From NCBI GenBank assembly GCA_964444665.1, contig CAYUIE010000006.1, positions 1-64,000 of the forward strand: a stretch of 64,000 nt of DNA, given 5' to 3'. The notes beneath the pieces are model-generated. The model was not told where the DNA came from and made no database searches. It worked only from the letters and a program-made list of their open reading frames with translations. The stretch is from CAYZTY01 sp964444665. Lineage in GTDB: Bacteria; Planctomycetota; Phycisphaerae; Sedimentisphaerales; CAYZTY01. Below are positions 50,926 to 60,363 of this stretch, one piece after another. Position numbers and translations under genes: made by a program. Every line of letters begins with the position of its first letter. Positions within the stretch are counted from its first letter, which is position 1.

Positions 50926-50957
50926 TAAAAAAAGCCACCGGAAATTCCAGTGGCTCT
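50926..50957 (-). terminator. rpsI terminator
   Basis: AGCCACcGG (50933-50941) pairs with CCaGTGGCT (50947-50955), followed on the minus strand by TTTTTTT. It lies 25 bases after the rpsI stop. Confidence 0.9.
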
Positions 50958-50980
50958 TTGAAAAGTCTAAAGATTTGTAA

Positions 50981-51403
50981 TTATCGTTTGGAGAACTGGA
51001 ATCTCCGCCTTGCACCTCTTTGCCCGTATTTCTTTCTCTCTTTCATCCTCGGGTCCCGGGTGAGGTAACCGCCGCTACGCAGGGCCGGCAGATAATTTTC
51101 ATCATAACTCTTCAGGGCCCTTGCTATACCAAGCATAACCGCACCGGCCTGGCCGGAAGGACCACCGCCTTTGACGTTCGCAAAGACGTCAAATGACTTG
51201 TCCGCCTCGACTGCCTGTAACGGTGCCAGGATGGCCTTTCTATCCTGCTCCTGGGTGAAATACTCATCCAGCTTACGATTATTTATGGCTAATTTCCCTT
51301 CGCCGGGACGTATCCTTACACGGGCAATAGCCATTTTTCTTCTGCCTGTCCCCCAGGAGTATTCGGATTTTGCAGCATTTTTCTGTACTGTTTGTTTTGC
51401 CAT
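50981..51403 (-). CDS. rpsI: 30S ribosomal protein S9
   Basis: 140 residues, with GTGRRKMAIARVRIRPGEGKLAINNRKLDEYF, VFANVKGGGPSGQAGAVMLGIARAL, LRSGGYLTRDPRMKERKKYGQRGARRRFQFSKR, the standard S9 pattern including the basic C-terminal tail reaching the P site. It follows rplM by 21 bases, the usual pair. Strong terminator downstream. Confidence 0.98.
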   Translation of the reverse strand: MAKQTVQKNAAKSEYSWGTGRRKMAIARVRIRPGEGKLAINNRKLDEYFTQEQDRKAILAPLQAVEADKSFDVFANVKGGGPSGQAGAVMLGIARALKSYDENYLPALRSGGYLTRDPRMKERKKYGQRGARRRFQFSKR

Positions 51404-51424
51404 CAGGCTATTTTCCTCAAATTT

Positions 51425-51853
51425 TTACAATTCAACTTTTTCCGGCCTTTGGGCAGTATGATTGTGCTCCGGACCGCGATAAACCTTTAATTTCTTAAGC
51501 ATTTGTCGACCGAGCCTGGTTTTCGGCAGCATCCGCCTTACGGCCAGTTCAATTACTTTTTCCGGCTTTCTTGCCAGCATTTCCTTGAAGCTGACATACT
51601 TGTGGCCGCCGGGAAAGTGAGTGTAATAATCGTATTGTTTGCTCTCGGCTTTTCTCCCGGTAACTTTTATCTTCTCGGCATTTATAACCACAATATAGTC
51701 GCCCGTATCCACGTGTGGTGTATAGGTCGGCTTGGTCTTACCCATCAGAACCATCGCCACTTTCGCGGCCAATCGACCCAGAATAGCATTATCGGCATCG
51801 ACGAGAAGCCATCTGCGCTCGAGACGCTCTTTTTTTGCCATAAAACTCTTCAT
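51425..51853 (-). CDS. rplM: 50S ribosomal protein L13
   Basis: 142 residues from MKSFMAKKERLERRWLLVDADNAILGRLAAKVAMVLMGKTKPTYTPHVDTGDYIVVINAEKI, KYDYYTHFPGG-like segment and HTAQRPE. A start at 51841 (MAKKERL) is equally typical; an even longer frame to 51871 is unlikely. First gene of the rplM-rpsI operon. Confidence 0.97.
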   Translation of the reverse strand: MKSFMAKKERLERRWLLVDADNAILGRLAAKVAMVLMGKTKPTYTPHVDTGDYIVVINAEKIKVTGRKAESKQYDYYTHFPGGHKYVSFKEMLARKPEKVIELAVRRMLPKTRLGRQMLKKLKVYRGPEHNHTAQRPEKVEL

Positions 51854-51954
51854 AACTAAATATTCCCGCAAACGTCAAAAAGATAAAAGTATATGAATTT
51901 TACCGAAGCTGTCAAACTCTTTTTTCCGGTAAAAAAGCCCACCTGAGAATACAA

Positions 51955-54783
51955 TCACTTTTCACCGGCCCCGGATGGGATTAGTGAGGTCTCAATATAA
52001 GGCTTGCCGGCTTTGTATAACTCGAGCCGTCGGCTGAGCAGCTCTGCCTGCCTCTGCTCTCCTGAGGACAAGGCCAACTGCAAGGCCCTTTCTGCGGTCT
52101 CGAGAGCCTCGTTAAACCGGCCGGCTGCCGCATAAGCGGCCGCCAGAGCATCCAACTGCGGGGACTTTTCATAACCAGTCAGTTCACAGGCACGCTGGGC
52201 CAGTCGAACCGCTTCGGCAGGATTACGAATCCCGGCATCAGGATGAGTGGCCAGGAGCCAGCCGAGGTTGTGAAGTATCTGATAATCGTTCGGCCTGATT
52301 TCCAGCAGCTTTTTCCAGCAGTCGGTGGTTTCGGTAAACCTGCCTTGTTTATAGAATGCTATTGCAAGATTATTATACAGCGCCGGGTTATTCGGTTCAC
52401 TCCGCAATAGTTCACTCCAATGTCCAATCGCTTTATCAAAATTACCATGCTGAGCAAACTGCTCAGCCATCAGGTATCTTAGATGCCTCCGGATCTCCGG
52501 CTGGTCAACGGTTAGCTGCAACGCTTTATTCCAGTGTGCAATTGCTTCATCGAACCTTCCCTTGTGTGCCAGTGCCTTTCCAAGATTCATCAACAAGACT
52601 GCATGCTCAGGCATTTTCTGCAGGGCCCTGGTGTAGTGGTCAATGGCGAGGTCAACATCACCTTTATCGTAAAACAAGTTGCCCAAATCCAGATGGAACT
52701 GAGGTTGGTTGGGCTCTATGCGAACGGCCTCGCTTAGATATGCGATAGCCTTATCTGTTTTTCCCTCTTCATATAATACTTTTTTGAGATTTTCCAGCAC
52801 ATCAACCTGGTTCGGCTTCAGCCGCAACGACTCAGCCCAATGTATAGCGGCCTCTTCGAAATTACCTTGAAGGCTCAGAGCATTTCCGAGATCGCGGTGT
52901 GCATCGGCGTAGTCGGCTTTAAGCTGTATTGCTCGGTGATAATGGCTGATTGCCTCGTCAGGCTTGCCTTGAGATTGAAGGGCATTGGCGAAATTGAGGT
53001 GTAAGAGGGCGTTCTCGCCGTCTATTCTCAGCGCCTCTTGATACTCCTTGGTCGCTTCCTCAAAATTGCCCTGCAATTGCAGGGCAGCGGCCAGATTGTT
53101 ATGAACCAGAGCATCATCAGCCTTGTATCGCAGAGCCTGATGATAGTGCTGGATTGCCTCCTCAATCTTTCCTTGCGATTGAAGAGCGATACCCATATTG
53201 TAATGTGCATCACCTGCGGTCGGCTGGACTCGAAGCACTTTTGTGAGCCGAAGAACCGCCTCGTTATAATCCTGCAGCTCCAGTGCGATGTTGGCCAGGA
53301 TAAAGTTGGCTCTGTAAGAATCCGGACGCTGCTGAAGCATCTGTTCACACATACTTCGGGCTTCATCGTATCTTTTGTTAGGCAGAAGATCCCTCGCCAT
53401 TCTGTCAGAGGAATAAAAACCTATTAAATCTTTGGGGTCTTCCTTGCTCGGGTCAATCTCAAATTCCTCCCTGATCCTACCAGCAACATAACCAAGCGAC
53501 TCGAGGCGTTTTAGCGACTGGCGATCTAATTCTAATTTACTCTCGGAATCCCCCCTGTGAAGATGCTCCTGGAGAATCCGCTTTAAGCTGTTCCGCAGTC
53601 TGTTGGCCTGGCTGGACTGCTGAGTTATCAGATTGTTATATTCCTTGGGGTCTTCGATCAAATCGTAAAGTTCCGAACGCGTGGTGTGTATGTATTTGAA
53701 CCGGTTGGTGACCACACCGAGTAAAGGATTAGCATCATATTTCGTTGGCAGGAAGCTTTGGCAGTACAAGTATCTATCCTGTCCGGGTGGGAGTTTCCCG
53801 TGGAAGTAAGGCGAGATGTCCTCGCCCCGCACATGCACAGGTGTATCGAGGCCGAGGAAGCCGCAAATCGTCGGGACTATATCAACAAGACCCACAAGCT
53901 CATTTATTACTTTCGGCTTTTTTTGGCCTGGCAACTTGAAAATTAAGGGAATATGGATGGCACTTTGATAAATAAAATAGCTGTGTGTTTTCTCGCCGTG
54001 TTCATTACGCATCTCACCGTGGTCGCTGGTAATGATAACCAGGCTCGAATCGTATAGCTTCAACTCTTTCAATCGGTCGATGACCTGGCCAACACAGTGG
54101 TCGGCATAGGCGATTTCCCCCGCGTAAAAATCAGGCTTAAACAAAGAGGCGAACGGCTCGGGCGGTTGATATGTAGCGTGGGGGTCATAGTAATGCATGA
54201 AAAGAAAGAATGGCTCGTCTCGATGGTCTTCAAGCCACTTCAGCGCGTAACGGTTTACCTCTGCGCCCCTTCGCTCAATAATTCCTATCGTATTTAGTTC
54301 CTCATCGAAACGATCATTATATGTATCGAATCCCTGCGCAAGGCCAAATTGGGATTGCAATATGTAAGAGCCGATGAAGGCGCCGGTTGCGAAACCGTTA
54401 CGGCCCAGTATTTCGGCAAGGGTCTCGGCAGACTGGCCCAGTTTGTAATCCTCATTGTCGTGCACACCGTGAAAAGGCGGGATGGTGCCGGTTAGCATAG
54501 TGCTGTGACTTGGTAACGTCAACGGCGTGGGCGCGACGGCGTTTTGAAACAAAAAAGCCTCCTCAGCAATGCTGTCGATACACGGTGTAGTTAAACGCGG
54601 GCAGCCGTAACAACTTAAATGGTCAGCCCGGCAGGTGTCGATGCTGACCAGGATGATATTACGCGGCCGCCTTCGCGACAGGACTGGTCGTATCAATAAC
54701 CACACGGCAGCGATGACAAAAACCAAAACCACCGGCCCCAATATACGAGGCCATTGGCGAGAAGTTTTTTTCTTTTCAGCCAT
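51955..54783 (-). CDS. Sulfatase-like hydrolase fused to TPR array
   Basis: 942 residues. One N-terminal membrane segment (about 14-31), then a sulfatase/AlkP domain (40-430): IILVSIDTCRADHLSCYG (Asp49), TPLTLPSHSTMLTG, FLFMHYYDPHATYQPP, IITSDHGEMRNEHGEKTHS. The catalytic residue, normally formylglycine from Cys or Ser in CxPSR, is Thr89 (TLPSH), so it is more likely a phospho- or other transferase/hydrolase than a classical sulfatase. Residues about 450-920 are some 13 TPR units. It is the last gene of an operon with cysD, cysN and an AlkP-superfamily gene. Cell-surface location inferred. Confidence 0.87.
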   Translation of the reverse strand: MAEKKKTSRQWPRILGPVVLVFVIAAVWLLIRPVLSRRRPRNIILVSIDTCRADHLSCYGCPRLTTPCIDSIAEEAFLFQNAVAPTPLTLPSHSTMLTGTIPPFHGVHDNEDYKLGQSAETLAEILGRNGFATGAFIGSYILQSQFGLAQGFDTYNDRFDEELNTIGIIERRGAEVNRYALKWLEDHRDEPFFLFMHYYDPHATYQPPEPFASLFKPDFYAGEIAYADHCVGQVIDRLKELKLYDSSLVIITSDHGEMRNEHGEKTHSYFIYQSAIHIPLIFKLPGQKKPKVINELVGLVDIVPTICGFLGLDTPVHVRGEDISPYFHGKLPPGQDRYLYCQSFLPTKYDANPLLGVVTNRFKYIHTTRSELYDLIEDPKEYNNLITQQSSQANRLRNSLKRILQEHLHRGDSESKLELDRQSLKRLESLGYVAGRIREEFEIDPSKEDPKDLIGFYSSDRMARDLLPNKRYDEARSMCEQMLQQRPDSYRANFILANIALELQDYNEAVLRLTKVLRVQPTAGDAHYNMGIALQSQGKIEEAIQHYHQALRYKADDALVHNNLAAALQLQGNFEEATKEYQEALRIDGENALLHLNFANALQSQGKPDEAISHYHRAIQLKADYADAHRDLGNALSLQGNFEEAAIHWAESLRLKPNQVDVLENLKKVLYEEGKTDKAIAYLSEAVRIEPNQPQFHLDLGNLFYDKGDVDLAIDHYTRALQKMPEHAVLLMNLGKALAHKGRFDEAIAHWNKALQLTVDQPEIRRHLRYLMAEQFAQHGNFDKAIGHWSELLRSEPNNPALYNNLAIAFYKQGRFTETTDCWKKLLEIRPNDYQILHNLGWLLATHPDAGIRNPAEAVRLAQRACELTGYEKSPQLDALAAAYAAAGRFNEALETAERALQLALSSGEQRQAELLSRRLELYKAGKPYIETSLIPSGAGEK

Positions 54784-54838
54784 TTCAACTTGATAGGACC
54801 AACGCGTTTCTATTCACCCGTGTTTGCTTCGGTACTCA

Positions 54839-56116
54839 TCAGCCGGCGCGTTTAATCGTCTCTATAATTCCCTTCACACCGCTTACATCGAGCCTGTCCG
54901 GGACAATACTATTAAAATCTCCTCTTATCAGCAAGAAAGCTGTCCGCTGCTCGTGCTTGCCGGTAAATATGGGCTTGTCGGTCAAGTTATGTGACGTTAG
55001 TTTTGCCTTTAGATTAAAGCCTTTCGTCGGAAGTAGAAGCAAATCCGGCGCTTGTTCCAAAAAAGGACCCGAATAAAGCTGCTCCTTCCTGTATATTTGT
55101 GCTATCACTTTTTTGCCGTCGACTTCGAGCAGGCTGAAAAGCTGCTCGAGGTCCCGCAAAATTTTTTCTCTGTCGGTTTTTTCTACACTGCCGGCGGGAT
55201 ACTTCTCTCTTGAATTCAGGTAAATCCTGGCCGGGTCAAGGGCAAAGGCCTTTGTGCCGCGCTCAATGCCTTCCAGGGTCGGTTCGGCGGTGTTTGCCAA
55301 TTTCAGAAAACCCTCCTGTTTCAGTAAGTGAGGGATATAAACATCTTTTTCGAGCAATTCGAATCCATGGTCGGAGATCATAACCAGCAAGTCATCGTCA
55401 CTAATTTCCTCGCTGACCCGACCGATGACTTCGTCGATTTTACGAAAGTGCTCAAGGAAATTGTCGTGATATCGGTGCTGTTTATCTTCATAAGCCTGCC
55501 ATAGAAAATGCATAAGTCTGTCTGTGCCGGTGAAGATAAGGACAAAAAGCTGCCAGTTTTGGCTTTCCCATAGATAGCGATAGGCCCTGATTCTTGCCTG
55601 GAGTGTCTTATCAAGGTCGGCCAGGAACAAATCCAGAGAGCGATGGCCCAGGAGAGAATCGACATCGAGCCGATAATCAAATCCACTCAATGTCCCGACC
55701 AAATCCCTCGGCCAGACACTTTTTTCTATGTCGATTGAGACAAAGCCGGAGATATGCACACCGTTCATTTCGCGAACCGGGTAAGTTGCGGGAACGTTAA
55801 TTATAACCGCCTTCTGGTGCCATTCGTCCCAAAACGTCGGCGCCTTCAGGTCGGCATAATTCGGGAACCTTATACGGTAAGAATTTGCAGCCAGGTCGGT
55901 AAAGCCGAAGATACCGTGTTCACCGGGATTCCTGCCCGTAATCATCGACGACCACGCAACTGATGAAATCTCCGGGATGCTGGAGTGCATTTTTCTGAAA
56001 GTCCCGGCGGAAATGAGCGCCTTGGTGTGAGGCATTATACCGGTATCGGCCAGGTCCCTGAGCAAATCGAAGGGTACGCCATCCATGCCTATTATTACTG
56101 TTCTTGACTTTGACAT
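54839..56116 (-). CDS. AlkP-superfamily phosphodiesterase/pyrophosphatase-like protein
   Basis: 425 residues, soluble, no signal. Metal-site motifs: VIIGMDGVPFDLL (Asp11), SSVAWSSMITG (nucleophile Ser/Thr), FTGTDRLMHFLW (Asp and His), VMISDHGFE (Asp-His). It fits the type I phosphodiesterase/nucleotide pyrophosphatase group. It ends 55 bases before the sulfatase-like gene and starts four bases after cysN, so it is part of the sulfur-activation operon; a role in processing APS/PAPS-derived or phosphate-linked surface groups is speculative. Confidence 0.85.
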   Translation of the reverse strand: MSKSRTVIIGMDGVPFDLLRDLADTGIMPHTKALISAGTFRKMHSSIPEISSVAWSSMITGRNPGEHGIFGFTDLAANSYRIRFPNYADLKAPTFWDEWHQKAVIINVPATYPVREMNGVHISGFVSIDIEKSVWPRDLVGTLSGFDYRLDVDSLLGHRSLDLFLADLDKTLQARIRAYRYLWESQNWQLFVLIFTGTDRLMHFLWQAYEDKQHRYHDNFLEHFRKIDEVIGRVSEEISDDDLLVMISDHGFELLEKDVYIPHLLKQEGFLKLANTAEPTLEGIERGTKAFALDPARIYLNSREKYPAGSVEKTDREKILRDLEQLFSLLEVDGKKVIAQIYRKEQLYSGPFLEQAPDLLLLPTKGFNLKAKLTSHNLTDKPIFTGKHEQRTAFLLIRGDFNSIVPDRLDVSGVKGIIETIKRAG

Positions 56117-56119
56117 AAT

Positions 56120-57349
56120 TTAATTAACGGCGGTGATGATACCACCAGCGCAAATATTCTGGTCCCTTACCAACACAAACCTTCCCAACTCTGCCACATC
56201 ATTGAATTCCTTGATGGCCAGAGGCTTTTTGGCGCTGACCACCACTTCGCCCACTTCAAGATTCTTCAACAACTCAGCATCTTCTTCAGTCACCTGTAAT
56301 GTCGATGAATCGATTCTTTTTTTGATTTGCTCCATCTTACAGGTTGTCTCCTGCGTGGCACAGCGGATAATTAGCTTTTCTTCCTTTTTAAAATCAGCCT
56401 TTGAAAGCCAGAAAATAGTGGCGTGAAATTTGTCGGTCAAAGCAGGCTCCCTGCCCAGTAAGCAGACTACATCTCCTCTGTTAAGGAATAGTGGCTCTTC
56501 GGTAGTTATGCCGATACTTTGGCCTGCACAGGCTCGAACCGGCTCCTCGAGAAACTTCTCGATGGAGTGTACTTTTGTTGTTTGGCCGCTCGGTAAAATT
56601 TTTACCTCATCCGCCTGTGTGATTATGCCGGACTCAACTCGTCCGACGAAAATCCTTTTGTCATCCACTTTGTACGCATCCTGAATCGGGAAAAGAAGCA
56701 GTTTGTCCTCGGCGTGCTCCTTGTTCCTGAGTGTATCAAGCGTCTCCAGGAAGCAAGGCCCTTCGTACCAGGCCATCTTATCAGATTTCTTCGCAATGTT
56801 TTCACCTTCCAGCGCACAAATCGGAACATACAATTGTGGATGGATATCAATAGATTCCAGAAATTTCGCTACGTCGGCTCTTACCTGGTTAAACCTTTGC
56901 TCGGAGTACTCGACGAGGTCCATTTTATTCAGGACTACCACCACCTGGCCAAGCCCAAGAAGTGAGAGTATGTAGGCGTGGCGTCTGGTTTGCTCCTGGA
57001 CGCCTTCCTTCGCATCAACAATAAGAACCGCCGCTTCGGCCTGCGAGGCGCCGGTGGCCATATTCTTGACAAACTCTACGTGGCCCGGCGCATCGATGAT
57101 TACATATTGCCTTCTGCCGGTCTTAAAGAAAACCTGCGTCGTATCGATAGTAACACCCTGCTGCCGTTCCTCTTCGAGATGGTCCAGCAGATACGCGAAT
57201 TCGGTCTGCCGACCGAGGTCTTTGGAAGTTTTCTTTATCTCCTCAATCTTGTCGGGATGCAGGGAATTTGTGTCGTAAAGGAGCCTTCCAATAAGTGTGC
57301 TTTTCCCATGGTCAACGTGACCAACAATAACAAAACTAAGTGCTTCCAT
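56120..57349 (-). CDS. cysN: Sulfate adenylyltransferase subunit 1 (GTPase)
   Basis: GTP-driven subunit that makes ATP sulfurylase CysD form adenosine 5'-phosphosulfate. 409 residues: P-loop GHVDHGKST, switch TIDTTQVFF, G3 DAPGH, G4 NKMDL, then two beta-barrel domains (FPIQDAYKVDDKRIFVGRVESG; ACAGQSIGITTEEP). No APS-kinase (CysC) domain is fused, and none is in the window. 33 bases after cysD. Confidence 0.92.
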   Translation of the reverse strand: MEALSFVIVGHVDHGKSTLIGRLLYDTNSLHPDKIEEIKKTSKDLGRQTEFAYLLDHLEEERQQGVTIDTTQVFFKTGRRQYVIIDAPGHVEFVKNMATGASQAEAAVLIVDAKEGVQEQTRRHAYILSLLGLGQVVVVLNKMDLVEYSEQRFNQVRADVAKFLESIDIHPQLYVPICALEGENIAKKSDKMAWYEGPCFLETLDTLRNKEHAEDKLLLFPIQDAYKVDDKRIFVGRVESGIITQADEVKILPSGQTTKVHSIEKFLEEPVRACAGQSIGITTEEPLFLNRGDVVCLLGREPALTDKFHATIFWLSKADFKKEEKLIIRCATQETTCKMEQIKKRIDSSTLQVTEEDAELLKNLEVGEVVVSAKKPLAIKEFNDVAELGRFVLVRDQNICAGGIITAVN

Positions 57350-57382
57350 TTGAACCCTCAGATTAAAACTAATCCCTAAAAA

Positions 57383-58204
57383 TCACATATAGCCAAGCGC
57401 TCGCAGCTTCTGCATCATATAGGCAGCTTCTTTGTCCTGTGCTCGGCCGCTTCTTTCGGAAACCGTTGTAGTCTTTAGTTCCTCAACTATCTTCTCTATA
57501 GTATCGGCATTGGAATCGACAGGATTGCAGCAGGTATGACAGCCGATACTTCGGTAGCGCTTTCCATCCTTGGCAAAATACAGGCTGGTGACGGGAAGAT
57601 TTTCTTTTTGTACATACTCCCAGACGTCAACCTCCCGCCAGCCCAATAGCGGATGAACCCGCATATGTTCCTCCTCTGCAGCCTTGGTTTTATACTGCTC
57701 CCACAGTTCCGGCGGCTGGTTCTTGTAATCCCATTCAAAATCTTCGTCTCTCGGAGAGAAAATCCTCTCTTTAGCCCTGATGCCGTGCTCGTCTCGTCTT
57801 ATGGCCAAGTACAAAGCCCTGAATTTATACTTGGCAATCGCCTGTTTCAGCGCATTGGTTTTCAGCTCCGTACAGCACTGCAGCGCGCCTTTTTTGGGAT
57901 TCATACCATTGTCGATTGCCTCATTGTTCCTTGCAACTATCAGATTCAGCCCCCATTCCTTCACATATTTGTCCCGAAATTCATAAATCTCCTTGAATTT
58001 GAAGCTCGTGTCGATATGCATAACAGGGAAGGGGATTTGGCCGAAAAAGGCTTTCCTTATCAGCCACAGCAGACAGGTTGAGTCCTTCCCGATTGACCAC
58101 ATCATAGCCACCTTCCTGAACTCGCTGTAGGCTTCCCTGATAATAAAAATGCTTTGGCTCTCCAACTTCTCCAGATGAGATAAGGTTGAACTGTTTGTAG
58201 ACAT
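57383..58204 (-). CDS. cysD: Sulfate adenylyltransferase subunit 2
   Basis: ATP sulfurylase catalytic subunit, forming APS from ATP and sulfate. 273 residues: PP-loop MMWSIGKDSTCLLWL, HIDTSFKFKEIYEFRDKY, RRDEHGIRAKERIFSPRDEDFEWD, GCHTCCNPVDSNADTIEKIVEEL, SERSGRAQD. First gene of the operon, transcribed away from glmS. Confidence 0.96.
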   Translation of the reverse strand: MSTNSSTLSHLEKLESQSIFIIREAYSEFRKVAMMWSIGKDSTCLLWLIRKAFFGQIPFPVMHIDTSFKFKEIYEFRDKYVKEWGLNLIVARNNEAIDNGMNPKKGALQCCTELKTNALKQAIAKYKFRALYLAIRRDEHGIRAKERIFSPRDEDFEWDYKNQPPELWEQYKTKAAEEEHMRVHPLLGWREVDVWEYVQKENLPVTSLYFAKDGKRYRSIGCHTCCNPVDSNADTIEKIVEELKTTTVSERSGRAQDKEAAYMMQKLRALGYM

Positions 58205-58388
58205 AATTATCTTTATCCTCTAAAAACACGGTTAAGAACATACTATTATATGTTTTTTTGCCCCTCTGTCCACAAAAAATATGGTACTTGTTCCTGCCGA
58301 TTTCTTAGGTCGGTCTAAACCAGGTTTTTCTTAACTTATTTCGCAGCAATATCGTGAAAAATGGTTTTTTTTAGGACATTGAATCGTA

Positions 58389-58440
58389 TATAATTTCATA
58401 GATTACCCGAAAGGGTGGACTTTTTAGCCACTCAGCCGAT
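58389..58440 (+). promoter_or_regulatory. glmS leader with -10 element and competing hairpins
   Basis: TATAAT at 58389-58394 is a good -10, though no clear -35 lies 17 bases upstream. The start of the leader forms ACCC-GAAA-GGGT (58405-58416), which overlaps an alternative GTGG...CCAC stem (58415-58418 with 58428-58431). I do not recognise a glmS ribozyme core, so its role is undefined. Confidence 0.35.
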
Positions 58441-58477
58441 ATTAAGATAAACAAAACTAACATAAAAGGGCATATAA

Positions 58478-60337
58478 ATGTGTGGAATAGTTGCTTATTT
58501 GGGCAGAAAGCCGGCTCAGCCCATCCTGCTCGAAGGACTTAAACGACTGGAATATCGGGGTTATGATTCGGCCGGTGTGGCACTTCTGGGGAGTGGCAAA
58601 ATCAGAGTCACAAAGACCAGCGGAAGAATCAAGGCCCTGGAACAAATTCTTGATAAAACCGATACCAACGAGATGCTCGGCCTCGGACACACGCGCTGGG
58701 CTACACACGGCGCACCAACCAAAACCAACGCACACCCACACCTGGACTACACCGGCAAGATTGCCGTGGTCCACAACGGTATTATTGAAAATTATAGCAC
58801 ACTGAAAATATGGCTGCAAAACGAAGGAGTTAGTTTTTCCACTGAAACAGATACAGAAGTTATTGCCAATCTCATAGGATACTTCTATTCAAAAAACGAT
58901 GAAGACGAGAAATCTGCGGGGCAGAACAAATTCGAGCAAGCGGTACAGCAGGCCTTACGAGAGCTGCACGGCACTTATGGGCTGGCCATAATCTGCTCCG
59001 ACTTTCCCGATATGGTCATTGGCGCCAAAAAGGGAAGCCCTTTGATTTTAGGAGTAGGTGAGGACGAATATATTCTTGCCTCCGATGCCTCGGCGATTGT
59101 CGAGCACACAACTCAGGCAATTTATCTTTCCGACGGCGAGACAGTAACCGTCAATCCTCAGGGATTCCATACAAAGACAATTAACAACATCTCCGTTACC
59201 AAAGACCTCGAACAAATTGAGTTTTCTCTCGAACAGATTGAACTCGGCGACTTCCCACACCATATGCTCAAGGAGATATTCGAGCAACCCCGCGCCCTGA
59301 GTACCTGTATGGGCGGTCGAATTGACAGCCAAAATTCAAAAATCATACTCGGCGGCATTGCTGAGCACTTACGCGAACTTACCCGCACCAAACATCTCAT
59401 CCTGACCGCCTGCGGCACAGCTTTCCACGCAAGCCTTGTCGGTGAATTTTTGTTCGAACAAATGGCGCGAATTCCAACAGAAACAGAATACGCCAGCGAA
59501 TTCCGATACCGCAATCCAATTATCGAGAACGACACCGTAGTTATATCAATAAGCCAGTCCGGCGAGACCATCGACACACTTGCCGCGGTCGAGGAAGCTA
59601 AAGAACGTGGCGCAACAGTACTTGGTATCGTCAATGTAGTCGGCTCGTCAATTGCCAGGAGCACCGACGCAGGCGTATACCTGCACGTTGGACCGGAAAT
59701 AGGCGTTGCCAGCACAAAGGCTTTCACCGCCCAGGTTGCCGTACTGGCAATGCTGGCGATTGAGCTGGGCCGAAGAAAACATATCAGCAGTGAATTGGCC
59801 TCATCGTATATCACCGAGCTTGAGGCTATACCCGAGAAGATAGAACGCGTGCTGCAGCAGATGGAAAATATAAAGCAGATTGCCGAGGCCAACATCAACA
59901 GGGAAAATTGGCTGTTTCTTGGTCGAGGCTTCAATTATCCGGTTGCGCTTGAAGGCGCTTTGAAGCTGAAAGAGATAAGCTATATTCACGCTGAAGGTCT
60001 GCCGGCCGCAGAAATGAAGCATGGGCCTATTGCACTTGTTACTAAAGATATGCCCGCTGTTTTCATAGCCACCAAGGGTCCTCAATACAGCAAAATAATC
60101 GGCAATATTGAGGAAGTGCGGGCCCGAGGCGGCAGGACTATCATTGTAGCGACCAAGGGCGACGAGAAAATTAAGCAGTATGCCAACCACTTAATTACTG
60201 TGCCTGATTCACCCGAACCGCTGCAGCCGATGCTGACGGTAGTGCCGCTGCAGCTTTTGGCTTATCACGCCGCCGTTCTGCGGGGCCACGACGTTGACAA
60301 ACCACGCAACCTCGCAAAAAGCGTAACAGTCGAATAG
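58478..60337 (+). CDS. glmS: Glutamine-fructose-6-phosphate aminotransferase (isomerising)
   Basis: Makes glucosamine-6-phosphate, the first step of UDP-GlcNAc synthesis for peptidoglycan. 619 residues starting MCGIVAYLG, where Cys2 becomes the N-terminal glutaminase nucleophile. The glutaminase domain (about 2-240, HTRWATHG) is followed by two SIS domains (CGTAFHASLVGEF, SQSGETIDT, FLGRGFNYPVALEGALKLKEISYIHAEGLPAAEMKHGPIAL) and the conserved end RNLAKSVTVE. AAAAGGGCAT lies before the ATG. Confidence 0.98.
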   Translation: MCGIVAYLGRKPAQPILLEGLKRLEYRGYDSAGVALLGSGKIRVTKTSGRIKALEQILDKTDTNEMLGLGHTRWATHGAPTKTNAHPHLDYTGKIAVVHNGIIENYSTLKIWLQNEGVSFSTETDTEVIANLIGYFYSKNDEDEKSAGQNKFEQAVQQALRELHGTYGLAIICSDFPDMVIGAKKGSPLILGVGEDEYILASDASAIVEHTTQAIYLSDGETVTVNPQGFHTKTINNISVTKDLEQIEFSLEQIELGDFPHHMLKEIFEQPRALSTCMGGRIDSQNSKIILGGIAEHLRELTRTKHLILTACGTAFHASLVGEFLFEQMARIPTETEYASEFRYRNPIIENDTVVISISQSGETIDTLAAVEEAKERGATVLGIVNVVGSSIARSTDAGVYLHVGPEIGVASTKAFTAQVAVLAMLAIELGRRKHISSELASSYITELEAIPEKIERVLQQMENIKQIAEANINRENWLFLGRGFNYPVALEGALKLKEISYIHAEGLPAAEMKHGPIALVTKDMPAVFIATKGPQYSKIIGNIEEVRARGGRTIIVATKGDEKIKQYANHLITVPDSPEPLQPMLTVVPLQLLAYHAAVLRGHDVDKPRNLAKSVTVE

Positions 60338-60363
60338 ATTTGTAGACGTTTTTTGTAGGTTGA

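Noticed and set aside
58205..58477. glmS ribozyme
   Set aside because: The leader lacks the recognisable core of the glmS ribozyme.
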